Positions 42,755 to 52,679 are shown, numbered from the stretch's first letter. The stretch: DNA of 61,920 nucleotides from Acidobacteriota bacterium (GCA_016211085.1 JACQSY010000062.1:1-61920), one strand, 5' to 3'. Notes: a model not told the origin generated them from the sequence alone. Numbers and translations: made by a program.

Positions 42755-44917
42755 ATGGAAGAGCAGCTGGCGCATCCCTTGCCTGTCGAGATCATTCCCG
42801 ACCGGGAGCTCCGTGAGGAAGTTCGTCAGTTTGAATACCTGTTCAACCTGACCAATGCGCTCCTTGCCACCCAGACGGTCGATGAACGCCTTTCAATGAG
42901 CATGGAAGGATTGACTGCGGAGCTGGGTTTTCCGTGCGCTGCCATTGCATTGATTGACCGTTCGAAAGCCAGCCTTGTCGTCAGGGTAGCTGCAGGTTTT
43001 CAAAATAACGCTGAAATCTCCGGCATGGAAATACCCCTTGATTCGGCAGCCGCCGGGGTCTCGGTTATTTACTCGCGGCGGCCCACGTGGATTCAACCGG
43101 ATTCCGAATACGCTCCTTTTATCAGCCGGTTTAAACCTTCTGTAGATCTCCTGGTTGTTCCGATCGTGGGTCCTCGTCTGCATTCAGAGAGGGATGCGGA
43201 GGCGAAGGAGGATATCACCGCCTGGATAGCCGAACAGGTCTGTACCGGCGCACTCTATGTGGGTTGCCGGCGTCAGCATCTCTCAGAATCCCGGTTCCGC
43301 CTGCTGATGCGGTTTTCAGAACGGATCGGAATCGCCGTTGCCAATGCTGTCCGTTTGGAGACTCTCAGCACTACTCTTCGAAATCTTCAGCTGGAAAGAC
43401 AGTGGGTCGAGTCAATCATGAAGTCAGTGGCCGATCCGATTGTGTTGACAAACCTGGACAATGAAATCCTCCTGCAGAACCAGAAGGCCGAGAAGCTCTT
43501 CAGCGGTTCGCAACAGGCAAGCGAGGGGAAACAACGCGCCCTAAAGATGAACGACCTTCTGTTTTCCGCTTATCTTTCCAGTGCTGCGGTGGAGTCGCCT
43601 CGGGTGATTGCTCGCGACCTGACCCTGGTCAATCCAATCGAGGGTTCGGAAATACACTTTGAGGTTGTCTCGACCCCTGCGCGAAACGCTCAAGGGGAAC
43701 TTATTGGTCTGGTTTCAGTGTTTCGCGACGTCACAGATTTAAGAAGGGCCAATGAGGAATTGGCGAAAAATTTTGCAAGGCTGGAGATAGCTGAGACCGA
43801 GGCGCGCCGCGAGCGCGACCGGCTGGATCTCATCCTGGAGCACGTTGGGCAGCCCGTGGTCGTGACTGATACGAACGGTAACTATATCCTCCTGAATAAA
43901 CACGCCCAGACACTCTTTCAAATTACCGAGCCAGCCCAGAAGCGGAGTGTCAGCGCCGTCAACGCTAATTCGGTAAAGCTCACCTCGTTTATTTCGGGAC
44001 TCGCTTCACAGCCTGCCAAGCGAATCCATGGAGAGATCATCACCTTGACCGAGCCCACGAAGGGCACGCCTCTTCCCATGGAGATCACCTTGGTTGAAGT
44101 TCAGGATGAAAACGAGCAAACGACGGCTGTGGTGTGTGTGCTGCACGATCTTTCAGAAGTGCGCGAACTAGAGAGGCGCCGGGTCGAGCAGAAATTATTC
44201 GAGTCCCAGAAGCTGGCGGCCGTGGGACGTCTGGCAGCTTCCATAGCCCATGAAGTGAACAATCCCCTTGAAGCCATCAAGAATGCGCTTTATCTGATGC
44301 GTTCCAGCCCGGATGTGCATTCTTCCTCCAAGTTCCTGGACGTGGCCTTGAAAGAGACAGAAAGAGTCTCGCACATCGTTCGCGAGATGCTGGGCTTTAC
44401 TCGGCATACGAGCGGGGTTGAATGGGTTGATGTCAATCTCCTCTTGGAGGAGACAAAATTGCTGGCGGAAAAGAAGCTGGAACAGTCTTCAATAAGGATC
44501 CTGGGTAGCTTCGATTCTCAACTGCCGTTCATTCAGGCCCGTCCGGATCAGCTGCGCCAGGTTTTTCTCAATTTTCTTTTGAACGCGCAACAAGCCATTG
44601 AGGAGAAACCCGGCGCCATAAAAGGGGGGGTCGTAAAAATTCGGACCCGTCAGGCAGGCGTCCCGGGCGCGCCTTTTGTGAGCATTGAATTCGTTGATTC
44701 GGGGCAGGGGATCAGTAAGGAAAACCTGGAAAGGATTTTTGAGCCTTTTTTTTCAACTCGTCGGAAGGGAACCGGGCTGGGACTTTGGGTAAGCCAGGAT
44801 ATTATTCACCGTCATGGTGGGCGCATCGAAGTGCGTTCGGTTGAAAACAAGGGGACCACATTTCAGATACTACTGCCCGTGAACTCTCCGAAGCTTAAAG
44901 AAGAGGAAAGTGCGTGA
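42755..44917 (+). CDS. GAF/PAS sensor histidine kinase after gvpA
   Basis: 720 residues, no transmembrane helix, so cytoplasmic. Order: GAF-like domain (about 25-200), two PAS domains (about 225-345 and 362-480), the HisKA domain with the phosphoacceptor in SIAHEVNNPLEA (H499), and a HATPase domain with DSGQGIS and GTGLGLWVS near the C-terminus. It begins 21 bp after gvpA without an obvious terminator or promoter between them, and overlaps the next kinase by 4 bp. It may sense a small ligand, gas or redox state, but the signal cannot be read from the sequence. Confidence 0.9.
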   Translation: MEEQLAHPLPVEIIPDRELREEVRQFEYLFNLTNALLATQTVDERLSMSMEGLTAELGFPCAAIALIDRSKASLVVRVAAGFQNNAEISGMEIPLDSAAAGVSVIYSRRPTWIQPDSEYAPFISRFKPSVDLLVVPIVGPRLHSERDAEAKEDITAWIAEQVCTGALYVGCRRQHLSESRFRLLMRFSERIGIAVANAVRLETLSTTLRNLQLERQWVESIMKSVADPIVLTNLDNEILLQNQKAEKLFSGSQQASEGKQRALKMNDLLFSAYLSSAAVESPRVIARDLTLVNPIEGSEIHFEVVSTPARNAQGELIGLVSVFRDVTDLRRANEELAKNFARLEIAETEARRERDRLDLILEHVGQPVVVTDTNGNYILLNKHAQTLFQITEPAQKRSVSAVNANSVKLTSFISGLASQPAKRIHGEIITLTEPTKGTPLPMEITLVEVQDENEQTTAVVCVLHDLSEVRELERRRVEQKLFESQKLAAVGRLAASIAHEVNNPLEAIKNALYLMRSSPDVHSSSKFLDVALKETERVSHIVREMLGFTRHTSGVEWVDVNLLLEETKLLAEKKLEQSSIRILGSFDSQLPFIQARPDQLRQVFLNFLLNAQQAIEEKPGAIKGGVVKIRTRQAGVPGAPFVSIEFVDSGQGISKENLERIFEPFFSTRRKGTGLGLWVSQDIIHRHGGRIEVRSVENKGTTFQILLPVNSPKLKEEESA

Positions 44918-46599
44918 CTCAGGTGTCACAGATCAGAAAACCTGCTGCAAAAGCATCTATGACTGCAGTGGAGGTACCGTCGCCCAAAGAACGAAGGGTC
45001 CTTGCTGACGCCCGCCTCCTGGTTGTGGACGACGAGGAAAGCGTCGCCTTCACTATCAGCGAGGTGTTGCGTCGCGAGGATTTGGTGGTGGACACGGCCC
45101 TAAGCGGTGAGGAAGCGATTGCAGCCCTGCGTTCAAAAGAGTATGACCTGGTCCTTACCGATCTGCACATGGGTGTCGTGGATGGGATCGCGGTTCTGTC
45201 CGAAGTCCGCAAGCGTTCGCCTCTGACCATTACCATCGTGCTCACCGGCTTTGCCTCCTTGGACTCCGCCATCGCAGCCATGCGTCAGGGCGCCTACGAC
45301 TATCTGGTCAAGCCGTGCATTATCGGCGACATGACCGAGACGATCCGCCGCGGCTTGCAGCATCGGAAATTGCTGATCGCAGAGCAGCAGGCACGTTCAA
45401 ATCTTGAACAATTAAACTTGTTACTGGAGCAGAGAGTCAATGAACGCACCGCACAGCTTCAAAAGGTCAATGAGGAGCTTTCCAAAGCCAACCGGGCTAA
45501 GGATGTCTTTTTTGCCACGCTGTCGCACGAGTTGCGTACGCCTCTTAATGCAATCCTGGGTTGGGCAGGCCTGCTCCGCTCACGCAAGTTGGATGAGGCT
45601 CAAGCAGTCCGGGCTGTTGAGATCATTGAAAAGAACGCTCGTCAGCAAGCTCAGCTGATCTCGGACATTCTGGATATTTCCAGCATTATGACTGGAAAGC
45701 TGCACCTGGATATCCGGCCCATTGATCTGGTTTCGGTGGTCAACACTGCTATGGACACGGTTGGTCCTGCTGCCGAATCCAAGCAGATTAAGCTTGAAAG
45801 CTCCTTTGCAAACCCGGTCGAGCCCTTGACGGGTGACGCTGCGAGACTTCAGCAGGTGGTATTGAACCTGCTTTCAAACGCGATCAAATATACGCCCGCC
45901 AAGGGTTGCGTTACTGTGAAGCTTTGGCGCGAATCGGAACGTGTCGTGCTGCAGGTCACCGACACGGGATACGGCATCTCTCCCGAATTCCTGCCTTACG
46001 TATTTGAGAGCTTTACACAGGCGGATTCCTCACTCACCCGCGCCCGGGGGGGATTGGGTCTCGGACTGGCCATCGTGCGGCAGATCACGCAGCTTCATGG
46101 GGGAGGTGTTCAGGCGGAAAGTGGAGGTGAGGGGAGCGGTGCGTCCTTTACTGTGTGGCTTCCCTTTTCGGTAGCTGTCCCTACCGTCGGGTCAGTGACG
46201 GCTTCGAAGATTCCTGCTCCGAAACTGGACCTCAAGGGCCTTCACATCCTGATTGTGGATGACGAGCAAGACACGCTGGAACTGGTCTCGACCGTACTGA
46301 AGCGCGAAGGCGCTCGCGTCACTGGGGCCCATTCAGCCAGAGGCGCTCTGGAGGCATTTTCCAGAGAGCGGGTGGATATTTTGCTTAGCGACATCGCTAT
46401 GCCTGAGGAGGACGGCTACTCGTTGGTGCAGCGTGTCCGGGCGCTGGGTTTTGATGTCCCTGCGGCGGCGCTGACCGCTCATGCCGGAGCTGAGGACCGT
46501 GCGCGGGCTCTCGCCGCTGGTTTTCAGCGGCATCTCGCCAAGCCGATTGATCCCTTTGAGCTGCTGGAAGCAGTGGCCCATCTTGCCAAGCAGATTTAA
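44914..46599 (+). CDS. Hybrid receiver-kinase-receiver histidine kinase
   Basis: 561 residues. An N-terminal receiver (LLVVDDEESVAF; phosphoacceptor D83 in LVLTDLHM) is followed by a coiled coil, HisKA (LSHELRTPLNAILG, H205), HATPase (about 300-420, GLGLGLAIV) and a C-terminal receiver (HILIVDDEQDTL; D493 in LLSDIAMPEEDG). It has no output or DNA-binding domain. With the upstream kinase it could form a phosphorelay whose final target lies elsewhere. The start GTG 44914 overlaps the preceding stop. Confidence 0.92.
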   Translation: MTQVSQIRKPAAKASMTAVEVPSPKERRVLADARLLVVDDEESVAFTISEVLRREDLVVDTALSGEEAIAALRSKEYDLVLTDLHMGVVDGIAVLSEVRKRSPLTITIVLTGFASLDSAIAAMRQGAYDYLVKPCIIGDMTETIRRGLQHRKLLIAEQQARSNLEQLNLLLEQRVNERTAQLQKVNEELSKANRAKDVFFATLSHELRTPLNAILGWAGLLRSRKLDEAQAVRAVEIIEKNARQQAQLISDILDISSIMTGKLHLDIRPIDLVSVVNTAMDTVGPAAESKQIKLESSFANPVEPLTGDAARLQQVVLNLLSNAIKYTPAKGCVTVKLWRESERVVLQVTDTGYGISPEFLPYVFESFTQADSSLTRARGGLGLGLAIVRQITQLHGGGVQAESGGEGSGASFTVWLPFSVAVPTVGSVTASKIPAPKLDLKGLHILIVDDEQDTLELVSTVLKREGARVTGAHSARGALEAFSRERVDILLSDIAMPEEDGYSLVQRVRALGFDVPAAALTAHAGAEDRARALAAGFQRHLAKPIDPFELLEAVAHLAKQI

Positions 46600-46689
46600 T
46601 CTGCTTTGAAGCCTTGGAGCGATGATGCCCGCTGCGCGCTTGTGATTCCATTGGCGACTTAAAAGACGCAGCCGCACCCAGGCCTTTCA

Positions 46690-46765
46690 GAGGCGCAACC
46701 GGAAGGAGCGCTTCTGAAGCTGTTGAACGCAAGCGCTTACTCCACTGGCGCTGCGTGCGCGCCTT
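46690..46765. repeat. REP-like hairpin element, copy D
   Basis: A 76-bp relative of copy A: left arm GAGGCGCA, boxes GAGCGCTT (46706) and AAGCGCTT (46731), right arm TGCGCGCCTT. It lies in the 262-bp spacer between the kinase gene and tRNA-Leu, where I see nothing else. Confidence 0.7.
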
Positions 46766-46861
46766 CCCAGACCCGATCGTTCAAAGGACGACAGGAGCTT
46801 CACGTTTCGAACTTTACCCCACAGCCAGCTACTGCTCGGCAGGAATTAACCACTTAATGGA

Positions 46862-46950
46862 TGGTGCCGGAGGGGGGACTCGAACCCCCACGGGCGTAAA
46901 GCCCACTGCGCCCTGAACGCAGCGCGTCTGCCAGATTCCACCACTCCGGC
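46862..46950 (-). tRNA. tRNA-Leu (CAG anticodon)
   Basis: Read on the minus strand, GCCGGAG at the 5' end pairs with CTCCGGC before an encoded ACCA 3' end. The anticodon stem CTGCG/CGCAG encloses the loop TTCAGGG, giving anticodon CAG. A long variable arm (GGGC...GCCC) and the T-loop GTTCGAGTC fit a class II leucine tRNA. Length 89 nt including CCA. Confidence 0.95.
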
Positions 46951-47102
46951 GCGTTGGATGTTGTCTTCCCCTCAAACCGCTCGCGTACGAGAGGCGGGAG
47001 GGTGAACTCAACGGTCTATAAGTCTACACCGTGCGCCATGCGATGGGAAGCGCAGGCGGAACCTCACCTCAGATGCCGCATCTGCAATGCTATACTTTTT
47101 TT

Positions 47103-47690
47103 ATGGAAGATTTACGATTTTACGACTCTCTTCCTCCCATTGTCAGCCTCAAAGAAATCTACATGGTACGGCACGGCCACCCCGAGGAAGATCCGGAGAT
47201 TCCTTACGATTGCGTACCGGGTTCCTGCCTTTCAGAAACCGGCCGCGAAGAAGCCCGATGTGCTGCGCTTTTTTTGCTGAACCGGGGCATTAAACGGCTT
47301 TACTCCTCTCCATTTGAAAGAACTCTCAGTACCGCACGGATCATTGCGGCGGAACTGGGTCTGCCGGTCATCGTGGAAGAATTGCTGGCGGATCAGCACG
47401 ACAATGAATCCTTCGCAGAGGTGCAGAAACGGATCGAGAGTTTCTTTCGTCGTCTGGCCCGTAAGCGTGCCACCACCGTGGCACTTATCAGTCACGGATC
47501 GCCCGTGAAGGCCCTGCTTCACCTCCTCTCATACAACCGAATCGATCTCACTCATCGCGCATTTTCCAATGCCAACCCTGTACCTACGGGTGGCGTTTGG
47601 TATGGACGCCGGGAAGGAGATGATTGGCGCTTGAACCTGGTGTTTGAGCCTGAAGGAGAGAGGTCGCGGGCGCGCCCGGTGGGAGCGTGA
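47103..47690 (+). CDS. Histidine phosphatase (phosphoglycerate mutase-like) family protein
   Basis: 195 residues from ATG 47103. The catalytic RHG is in IYMVRHGHPEED, the second half of the active site in ISHGSPVKALL, and YSSPFERTLSTARIIAAELG is typical of the family. Members include phosphoserine phosphatases, alpha-ribazole phosphatases and cofactor-dependent mutases; the substrate here is not clear. Confidence 0.88.
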   Translation: MEDLRFYDSLPPIVSLKEIYMVRHGHPEEDPEIPYDCVPGSCLSETGREEARCAALFLLNRGIKRLYSSPFERTLSTARIIAAELGLPVIVEELLADQHDNESFAEVQKRIESFFRRLARKRATTVALISHGSPVKALLHLLSYNRIDLTHRAFSNANPVPTGGVWYGRREGDDWRLNLVFEPEGERSRARPVGA

Positions 47691-47736
47691 ACCCGTTTCT
47701 TTTGTTTTTCTCCTGGTGATAAGATCGTTCCCCAAA

Positions 47737-49107
47737 ATGGGGGAACACATTGTGATCATCGGTGGAAACGCTGCCGGGATGACGGCTGCCAGCCGTGCCC
47801 GGAGGGTTAATCCGGATCTTAAAATCACGGTTCTTGAGGCGAGTCAGTTCATTTCCTACAGCATTTGCGGAACTCCGTACCACCTGAGCGGGCTGGTCGA
47901 GGATCCCGCCCAGTTGGTCACGTTCACCCCCGAAAGCCTGCTTGCGGAGCGGGGCATTCACGCCAGAATCAGGACACGGGTGGAAGAAATTCAGCCATCG
48001 CGCCGGCTGGTCGTTGCCAGGGAGCTTGCGACGGGAACGGAGGTGGAAATCAGCTATGACCGCGTTGTGCTGGCGACGGGATACTTGCCGTCATCGCCCG
48101 CTATTGAAGGTGCCGGACTCAAAGGCGTGTTCACAATAAGCCGGCTGGAAGACGCCGTTTGTCTTCGCAGCGAAATCGAGACCCGTATCTGCCGCCGCGC
48201 TGCTGTAATTGGGGGAGGCTACATCGGCTTGATGATGGTCCATGCCTTGCACGCCCTCGGCCTGCAGGTGCTTCTTTTTGAAAAATCCGACCATGTGTAT
48301 CGTCAAATAGATCCGGATATGGCCGAGATCATCGAGGAGGAGCTTCAGAAAAAAAATATTTCCCTGCATCTCTCCACGGCCGTAAGGAAACTGGTGGGCC
48401 ACCAGGGAAGGATTCAATCCGTTGAAATTATAGGGAAGCGGGCTCAGCGCGAGCTTTTTCCGGTCGACTTGGCGATTGTTGACGTGGGGGTGGTTCCCAA
48501 CGTTAGGCTTGCCCTGGATTCGGGGATTCCTTGCGGCATCAGTGGAGCCATCGAGGTCGACGGCCGGGGCCAAACCAACGTGTCCGGAGTCTATGCTGCT
48601 GGCAATTGTGCCGAAACCGTTCATCGGGTTTCGGGTAAAAAAATGTTTTCCACCCTGGGGACTACGGCGGCACGCCAGGGCCGTGTGACTGGTGAAAATA
48701 TCGCCGGACTGCGTACCGTTTTTCCCGGGACTTTGGAAACATCGCTGGAAAAGCTTTTCCATCTCGCCATCGGTCGCACCGGACTGACGCTGCAACAGTC
48801 GCTTGAAGCGGGGTTTGATGCCGATTCAGCCATGATCTCCGGCTGGAGCCGATCCGGTTACTACCCGGAAAGCACTCCCATACATCTCAAGCTGATTTTT
48901 GAAAGGCGGGGAGGCCGTGCGTTGGGTGCGCAGATAATCGGCGAGGACGCCGCCGCCAAGAGAATTGATACTCTGGCAACGGCGTTGACTGCCGGCTTGA
49001 CAGTTGAGCAAATTGCACAACTCGATCTCGCCTATGCACCGCCTTACGGAACCCTTTGGGACCCCATTCAGATAGCCGCCCACCAGGCCAAGAAAAAATT
49101 GCATTGA
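47737..49107 (+). CDS. FAD-dependent pyridine nucleotide-disulfide oxidoreductase (CoA-disulfide reductase/NADH oxidase-like)
   Basis: 456 residues from ATG 47737. The FAD motif IVIIGGNAAGMTAA opens the protein. A single redox cysteine lies in SYSICGTPY (C44), as in CoA-disulfide reductases and NADH oxidases, not the CxxxxC of glutathione reductase. The NAD(P)-binding motif AAVIGGGYIGLMMVHAL, the second FAD motif GVYAAGNCAET and the C-terminal dimerisation domain are present. It probably reduces a small disulfide, persulfide or oxygen. No rhodanese domain is attached. Confidence 0.88.
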   Translation: MGEHIVIIGGNAAGMTAASRARRVNPDLKITVLEASQFISYSICGTPYHLSGLVEDPAQLVTFTPESLLAERGIHARIRTRVEEIQPSRRLVVARELATGTEVEISYDRVVLATGYLPSSPAIEGAGLKGVFTISRLEDAVCLRSEIETRICRRAAVIGGGYIGLMMVHALHALGLQVLLFEKSDHVYRQIDPDMAEIIEEELQKKNISLHLSTAVRKLVGHQGRIQSVEIIGKRAQRELFPVDLAIVDVGVVPNVRLALDSGIPCGISGAIEVDGRGQTNVSGVYAAGNCAETVHRVSGKKMFSTLGTTAARQGRVTGENIAGLRTVFPGTLETSLEKLFHLAIGRTGLTLQQSLEAGFDADSAMISGWSRSGYYPESTPIHLKLIFERRGGRALGAQIIGEDAAAKRIDTLATALTAGLTVEQIAQLDLAYAPPYGTLWDPIQIAAHQAKKKLH

Positions 49108-49257
49108 TCGATTTCCAGTTCGCCCAAGCCTCTACCGTCCGGTTTCAGAAGTACATTGAATCTTGCCCCTGGAGTTTGTCCACCGAACTGGCGAGAGGAG
49201 GCTGGGCAACCATCCGTGACGACGATCGACGACTGCCCAAAAGGATCCACTGACAGC

Positions 49258-51264
49258 ATGCCTCGAGAGACCTTGAGAATCACAGGGCGGCTCAGCCGGC
49301 ATCCCGACGGGTATGGTTTTGTAATCCCTGAAGATCCATTACTGGGAGAAGATGTTTTTATTCCATCGCACCGAATGGGAAACGCTTCCCACGGTGATTA
49401 TGTGGTCGCTCTCGCTCAGCCTCGACGCCAAACAGGCCGTCCTCGTGGAAGACGCGGGGGCTACGAAGGAGAGATTATCCAGGTGCTGGCATGGGGGCGT
49501 GATTCCATTGTTGGAAAACTGGTGCGTTTTCGTGACACCTTTTTCGTAGCGCCGCTTGATGCTCGCATGCATTTCACCGTACGGATCAGGAGCGAAGGCG
49601 AACGTCCCGCCAGGCTATCGCAAATGGAAGGCAAGATTGTGGCCGTGGCGTTAAGCAGTCCTCCTGGGAAACAAGCCCACCCGGACGGCGAGATTGTTGA
49701 AATTCTAGGTGACCCGGACGACGCGGAGATTCAATATAAGATCGTTTGCTACTCCTATGGAATCCCACTGCGGTTTCCAGACGCTGTTTTGCAGGAAGCA
49801 GAGACAGCGCGAGAGCCAGGAGACAAAGAATTGTCGGATCGTCGCGATTTCCGACAGCAGCCTGCGGTGACCATCGACGGTGAAACGGCTCGCGATTTTG
49901 ATGACGCGGTTTCCGTTGAAAGATTGGACAAGGGATGTTTTCGCCTCTTTGTCCACATTGCTGACGTGGGGCATTACGTACCCTGGGGCTCTGCACTGGA
50001 TCTCGAAGCCAGCTTGAGGGGAACATCTGTTTATTTTCCCGATCGCGCGATACCGATGCTTCCTCCTCGCCTTTCGACGGATCTGTGCAGTTTGAATCCC
50101 AGTGAGGATCGGCTGACCATGACGGTGGTGATGGAAGTCGGCCGGGATGGTGAAGTACTGGGATCTGACTTTTGTAAATCCGTCATTCGAAGCCGCGCCC
50201 GTATGACCTACACGGAGGTGAAACGCATCCTCCTGGATCAGGATCCCGTGTTGCGCAAGAGGTATGCTGCGCTTCTTCTTCAGTTCGAGTGGATGCTGGA
50301 GCTGGCACAGATCTTGACCGCCAAGCGTATGAAGCGAGGAGCCACCGACTTCGATCTTCCCGAGGCCGAGATTGAATATGATACGAGCGGAGATGTCCTC
50401 GACATCGTGCGCTCGGAGAGAAATCAGGCACATCGCATCATTGAAGAGTTCATGTTGTTGGCTAATGAGACGGTGGCCTCGCATCTGGCAAGCAGCAACG
50501 TGCCATTGATATTTCGCGTTCATGAAGAACCCGATACTCAGAAAGTTGAGCAGTTCCAGGAAATTGCCCTGAAATTCGGCTATGGCCTGGAGCGCACGGA
50601 AAAACGTGGATTCCATCCACGAGATTTTCAAAAAATGATCCAGAAGTTTGCGGGTAAGAAGGAAGAGAAGTTTTTATCGTATTTAATGCTGCGCTCCTTC
50701 AAACAGGCCCGTTATAGCCACGAAAACCCCGGACACTTCGGGTTGGCCACGACTTACTACACCCATTTCACCTCGCCCATTCGCCGCTATCCAGACCTGA
50801 TCATCCATAGGGTCTTAAAAGCTTTGATTGAAAAGAGGCAAAAGACGCCGGCGATGACAGCGCTTTACGAACGGTTGCCGGAAATTTCAGCTCACTCCTC
50901 AGATCGCGAGCGCAAAGCAATGGAGGCGGAACGGGAGATCATGCGCTGGTTTATGGCTGAGTTCATGGCAGACCGGATCGGCGATGAGTTTGATGCATTC
51001 GTTATCGGCGTCAAGCACAACGGTTTCTTTGTGGAACTGCTCCAACATTTTGTGGAGGGATTCGTTCCAGTCGAGACTCTGTGGGATGATTTTTATGTGT
51101 TTGACGAAAGACATCATTGCCTGGTCGGCGAAAATACGAGGAATGCTTACCACACTGGGGACCAGGTTAGGGTGAGGGTGGACAAAGTGGATCCGCACCG
51201 GCATCTGATCGACTTTTCCGTGATCACTACCGGGAGGAAAGAGCGCAGAAAGCGGTGGAGATAA
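49258..51264 (+). CDS. rnr: Ribonuclease R
   Basis: 668 residues from ATG 49258. It is a 3'-5' exoribonuclease that degrades structured RNA. Two N-terminal cold-shock-like domains (about 1-180), the RNB catalytic domain with TIDGETARDFDDAVSV and the Asp cluster (about 205-540), and a C-terminal S1 domain (VIGVKHNGFFVELL) are seen. The lysine-rich C-terminal tail common in E. coli RNase R is very short (GRKERRKRWR). Its 3' end overlaps the convergent selA gene by 38 bp. Confidence 0.94.
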   Translation: MPRETLRITGRLSRHPDGYGFVIPEDPLLGEDVFIPSHRMGNASHGDYVVALAQPRRQTGRPRGRRGGYEGEIIQVLAWGRDSIVGKLVRFRDTFFVAPLDARMHFTVRIRSEGERPARLSQMEGKIVAVALSSPPGKQAHPDGEIVEILGDPDDAEIQYKIVCYSYGIPLRFPDAVLQEAETAREPGDKELSDRRDFRQQPAVTIDGETARDFDDAVSVERLDKGCFRLFVHIADVGHYVPWGSALDLEASLRGTSVYFPDRAIPMLPPRLSTDLCSLNPSEDRLTMTVVMEVGRDGEVLGSDFCKSVIRSRARMTYTEVKRILLDQDPVLRKRYAALLLQFEWMLELAQILTAKRMKRGATDFDLPEAEIEYDTSGDVLDIVRSERNQAHRIIEEFMLLANETVASHLASSNVPLIFRVHEEPDTQKVEQFQEIALKFGYGLERTEKRGFHPRDFQKMIQKFAGKKEEKFLSYLMLRSFKQARYSHENPGHFGLATTYYTHFTSPIRRYPDLIIHRVLKALIEKRQKTPAMTALYERLPEISAHSSDRERKAMEAEREIMRWFMAEFMADRIGDEFDAFVIGVKHNGFFVELLQHFVEGFVPVETLWDDFYVFDERHHCLVGENTRNAYHTGDQVRVRVDKVDPHRHLIDFSVITTGRKERRKRWR

Positions 51265-52624
51265 ACTGCTCCTCTCCAGGCAAAACCGTTCGAAGATCTA
51301 GAAGCACGGCGCCATCTTCAATTCGCGCCAAGATCGGGGTAGGGCCTCTGCGGAGGGCCTGCTCCAGCACATTCACCGAAATAGTCCTCGACCGGACCGC
51401 CAGCAGGCAGGTGGGAAGACGTTCTTCGGGAGCGGATCCGCCTCCGATCAAAGAGTCGCCCTCGATCAGCACACACGAAAACGACTCCTGAGGGATGGAT
51501 TCAGACAGCCGTTGCGCGCGAACACGAATTTCCTCGCGCGAGGCTGCCAGCATCCTGTAGACCGGTAGGAGCTCCTGGTAAGTACCTTTTTCGTACTGGA
51601 TCCATATCCATTCCAGTGCTGCGTACGTCATCTTATCCACGCGACAGATGCGCATGAGGGGATTGCGGCGAATCTTTTCCACCCATTTTCGCTTCCCCAC
51701 GATGATTCCGGCCTGAGGCCCGCCGAGGAGCTTATCTCCGCTAAAGCAGACCAGATCCACACCCTCGCGGAGAGCCTCATCGACTGTAGGCTCATCGCGT
51801 AGGGCGGCGTTCTGAACTTGGAACAAGTATCCGCTTCCCACGTCTTCGACCAGCGGCAGGCCCTGCTCCTGAGCCAGGCTGGCCAGTTCGGAGCGCTCCG
51901 GCCGCTCTGTGAATCCAATGATTTTGTAATTGCTGGGATGCACACGTAAAATCAACCCGGTTTCCGCAGTGATGGCCTCTCGATAGTCTGCAATCCGCGT
52001 CCGGTTGGTCGTGCCGACCTCCAGCAAGAAAGCCCCACTGCGTTCCATGATCTCCGGAATACGAAAAGAACCGCCAATTTCGATCAGCTCTCCCCGGGAG
52101 ACGATGACTTTCTTGCCGGCCGCAATAGTATTCAGAATCAAAAAGACTGCGGCCGCGTTGTTATTGACCACGGTGGCTGCCTCACATTTCAGCAGGCGCG
52201 TAGCTCTGGCCTCGAAATGGGAGTCACGATGTCCTCGTTCTCCTTTCTCGAGCCGGTATTCAAGGTTGGAGTAGCTGGACGCAATTTGTTGGAGCGTCTC
52301 GCCAACTTCAACAGCCAGGGGGGCTCGACCGACATTCGTATGGAGGATGACTCCAGTGGCATTGATTATCTTGCGGAGCGAGGGGCGAAACCGCTTCTCC
52401 AGCCTGTGCTTGACCTGCTCTGAGATCTGCTCCAGCCGTTCTGTAAAGTCAGCGGTCGTGATCGCATGAGACCGCAGCATGCCGCGTAGCTCATCCAATG
52501 TTTCCTGGACCGACTCCAGTACCAGGGGGCGCGAATAGAGGGCGATCAGCGACTTTAGGTCGTGCTGCTGGAGGATCTGATCGACGGAGGGAATTTTTTG
52601 CAGAAAATGGTTCAGGACGGACAC
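51227..52624 (-). CDS. selA: L-seryl-tRNA(Sec) selenium transferase SelA
   Basis: 465 residues. SelA converts Ser-tRNA(Sec) to Sec-tRNA(Sec) with selenophosphate. The PLP-binding lysine is in FSGDKLLGGPQAGI (K298). INATGVILHTNVGRAPL, EVGTTNRTRI and HPSNYKIIGFT are conserved family motifs. It implies that the organism makes selenoproteins, but selB, selD and selC are outside the window. The start GTG 52624 has no Shine-Dalgarno sequence and lies 7 nt after a TATAAT, which suggests a leaderless mRNA. Confidence 0.95.
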   Translation of the reverse strand: MSVLNHFLQKIPSVDQILQQHDLKSLIALYSRPLVLESVQETLDELRGMLRSHAITTADFTERLEQISEQVKHRLEKRFRPSLRKIINATGVILHTNVGRAPLAVEVGETLQQIASSYSNLEYRLEKGERGHRDSHFEARATRLLKCEAATVVNNNAAAVFLILNTIAAGKKVIVSRGELIEIGGSFRIPEIMERSGAFLLEVGTTNRTRIADYREAITAETGLILRVHPSNYKIIGFTERPERSELASLAQEQGLPLVEDVGSGYLFQVQNAALRDEPTVDEALREGVDLVCFSGDKLLGGPQAGIIVGKRKWVEKIRRNPLMRICRVDKMTYAALEWIWIQYEKGTYQELLPVYRMLAASREEIRVRAQRLSESIPQESFSCVLIEGDSLIGGGSAPEERLPTCLLAVRSRTISVNVLEQALRRGPTPILARIEDGAVLLDLRTVLPGEEQFISTAFCALSSR

Positions 52625-52630
52625 CGGACC

Positions 52631-52636
52631 ATTATA
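52631..52636 (-). promoter_or_regulatory. Candidate -10 box for selA (possible leaderless transcript)
   Basis: TATAAT on the minus strand at 52636-52631. Its expected start site falls on or near the selA GTG start. No good -35 box is visible. Confidence 0.4.
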
Positions 52637-52679
52637 ACAGCCGGCAATTCCACCAATTCAGGAATTCGGTTACCCGAGC

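Noticed and set aside
44600..46599. Hybrid kinase considered as two separate genes
   Set aside because: The frame is continuous from the first receiver to the second, with a coiled-coil linker and no internal ribosome-binding site; a single hybrid protein fits best.
51227..51264. Overlap of rnr and selA considered as an annotation error
   Set aside because: Both proteins keep family-typical C-termini, so a 38-bp convergent overlap is plausible.
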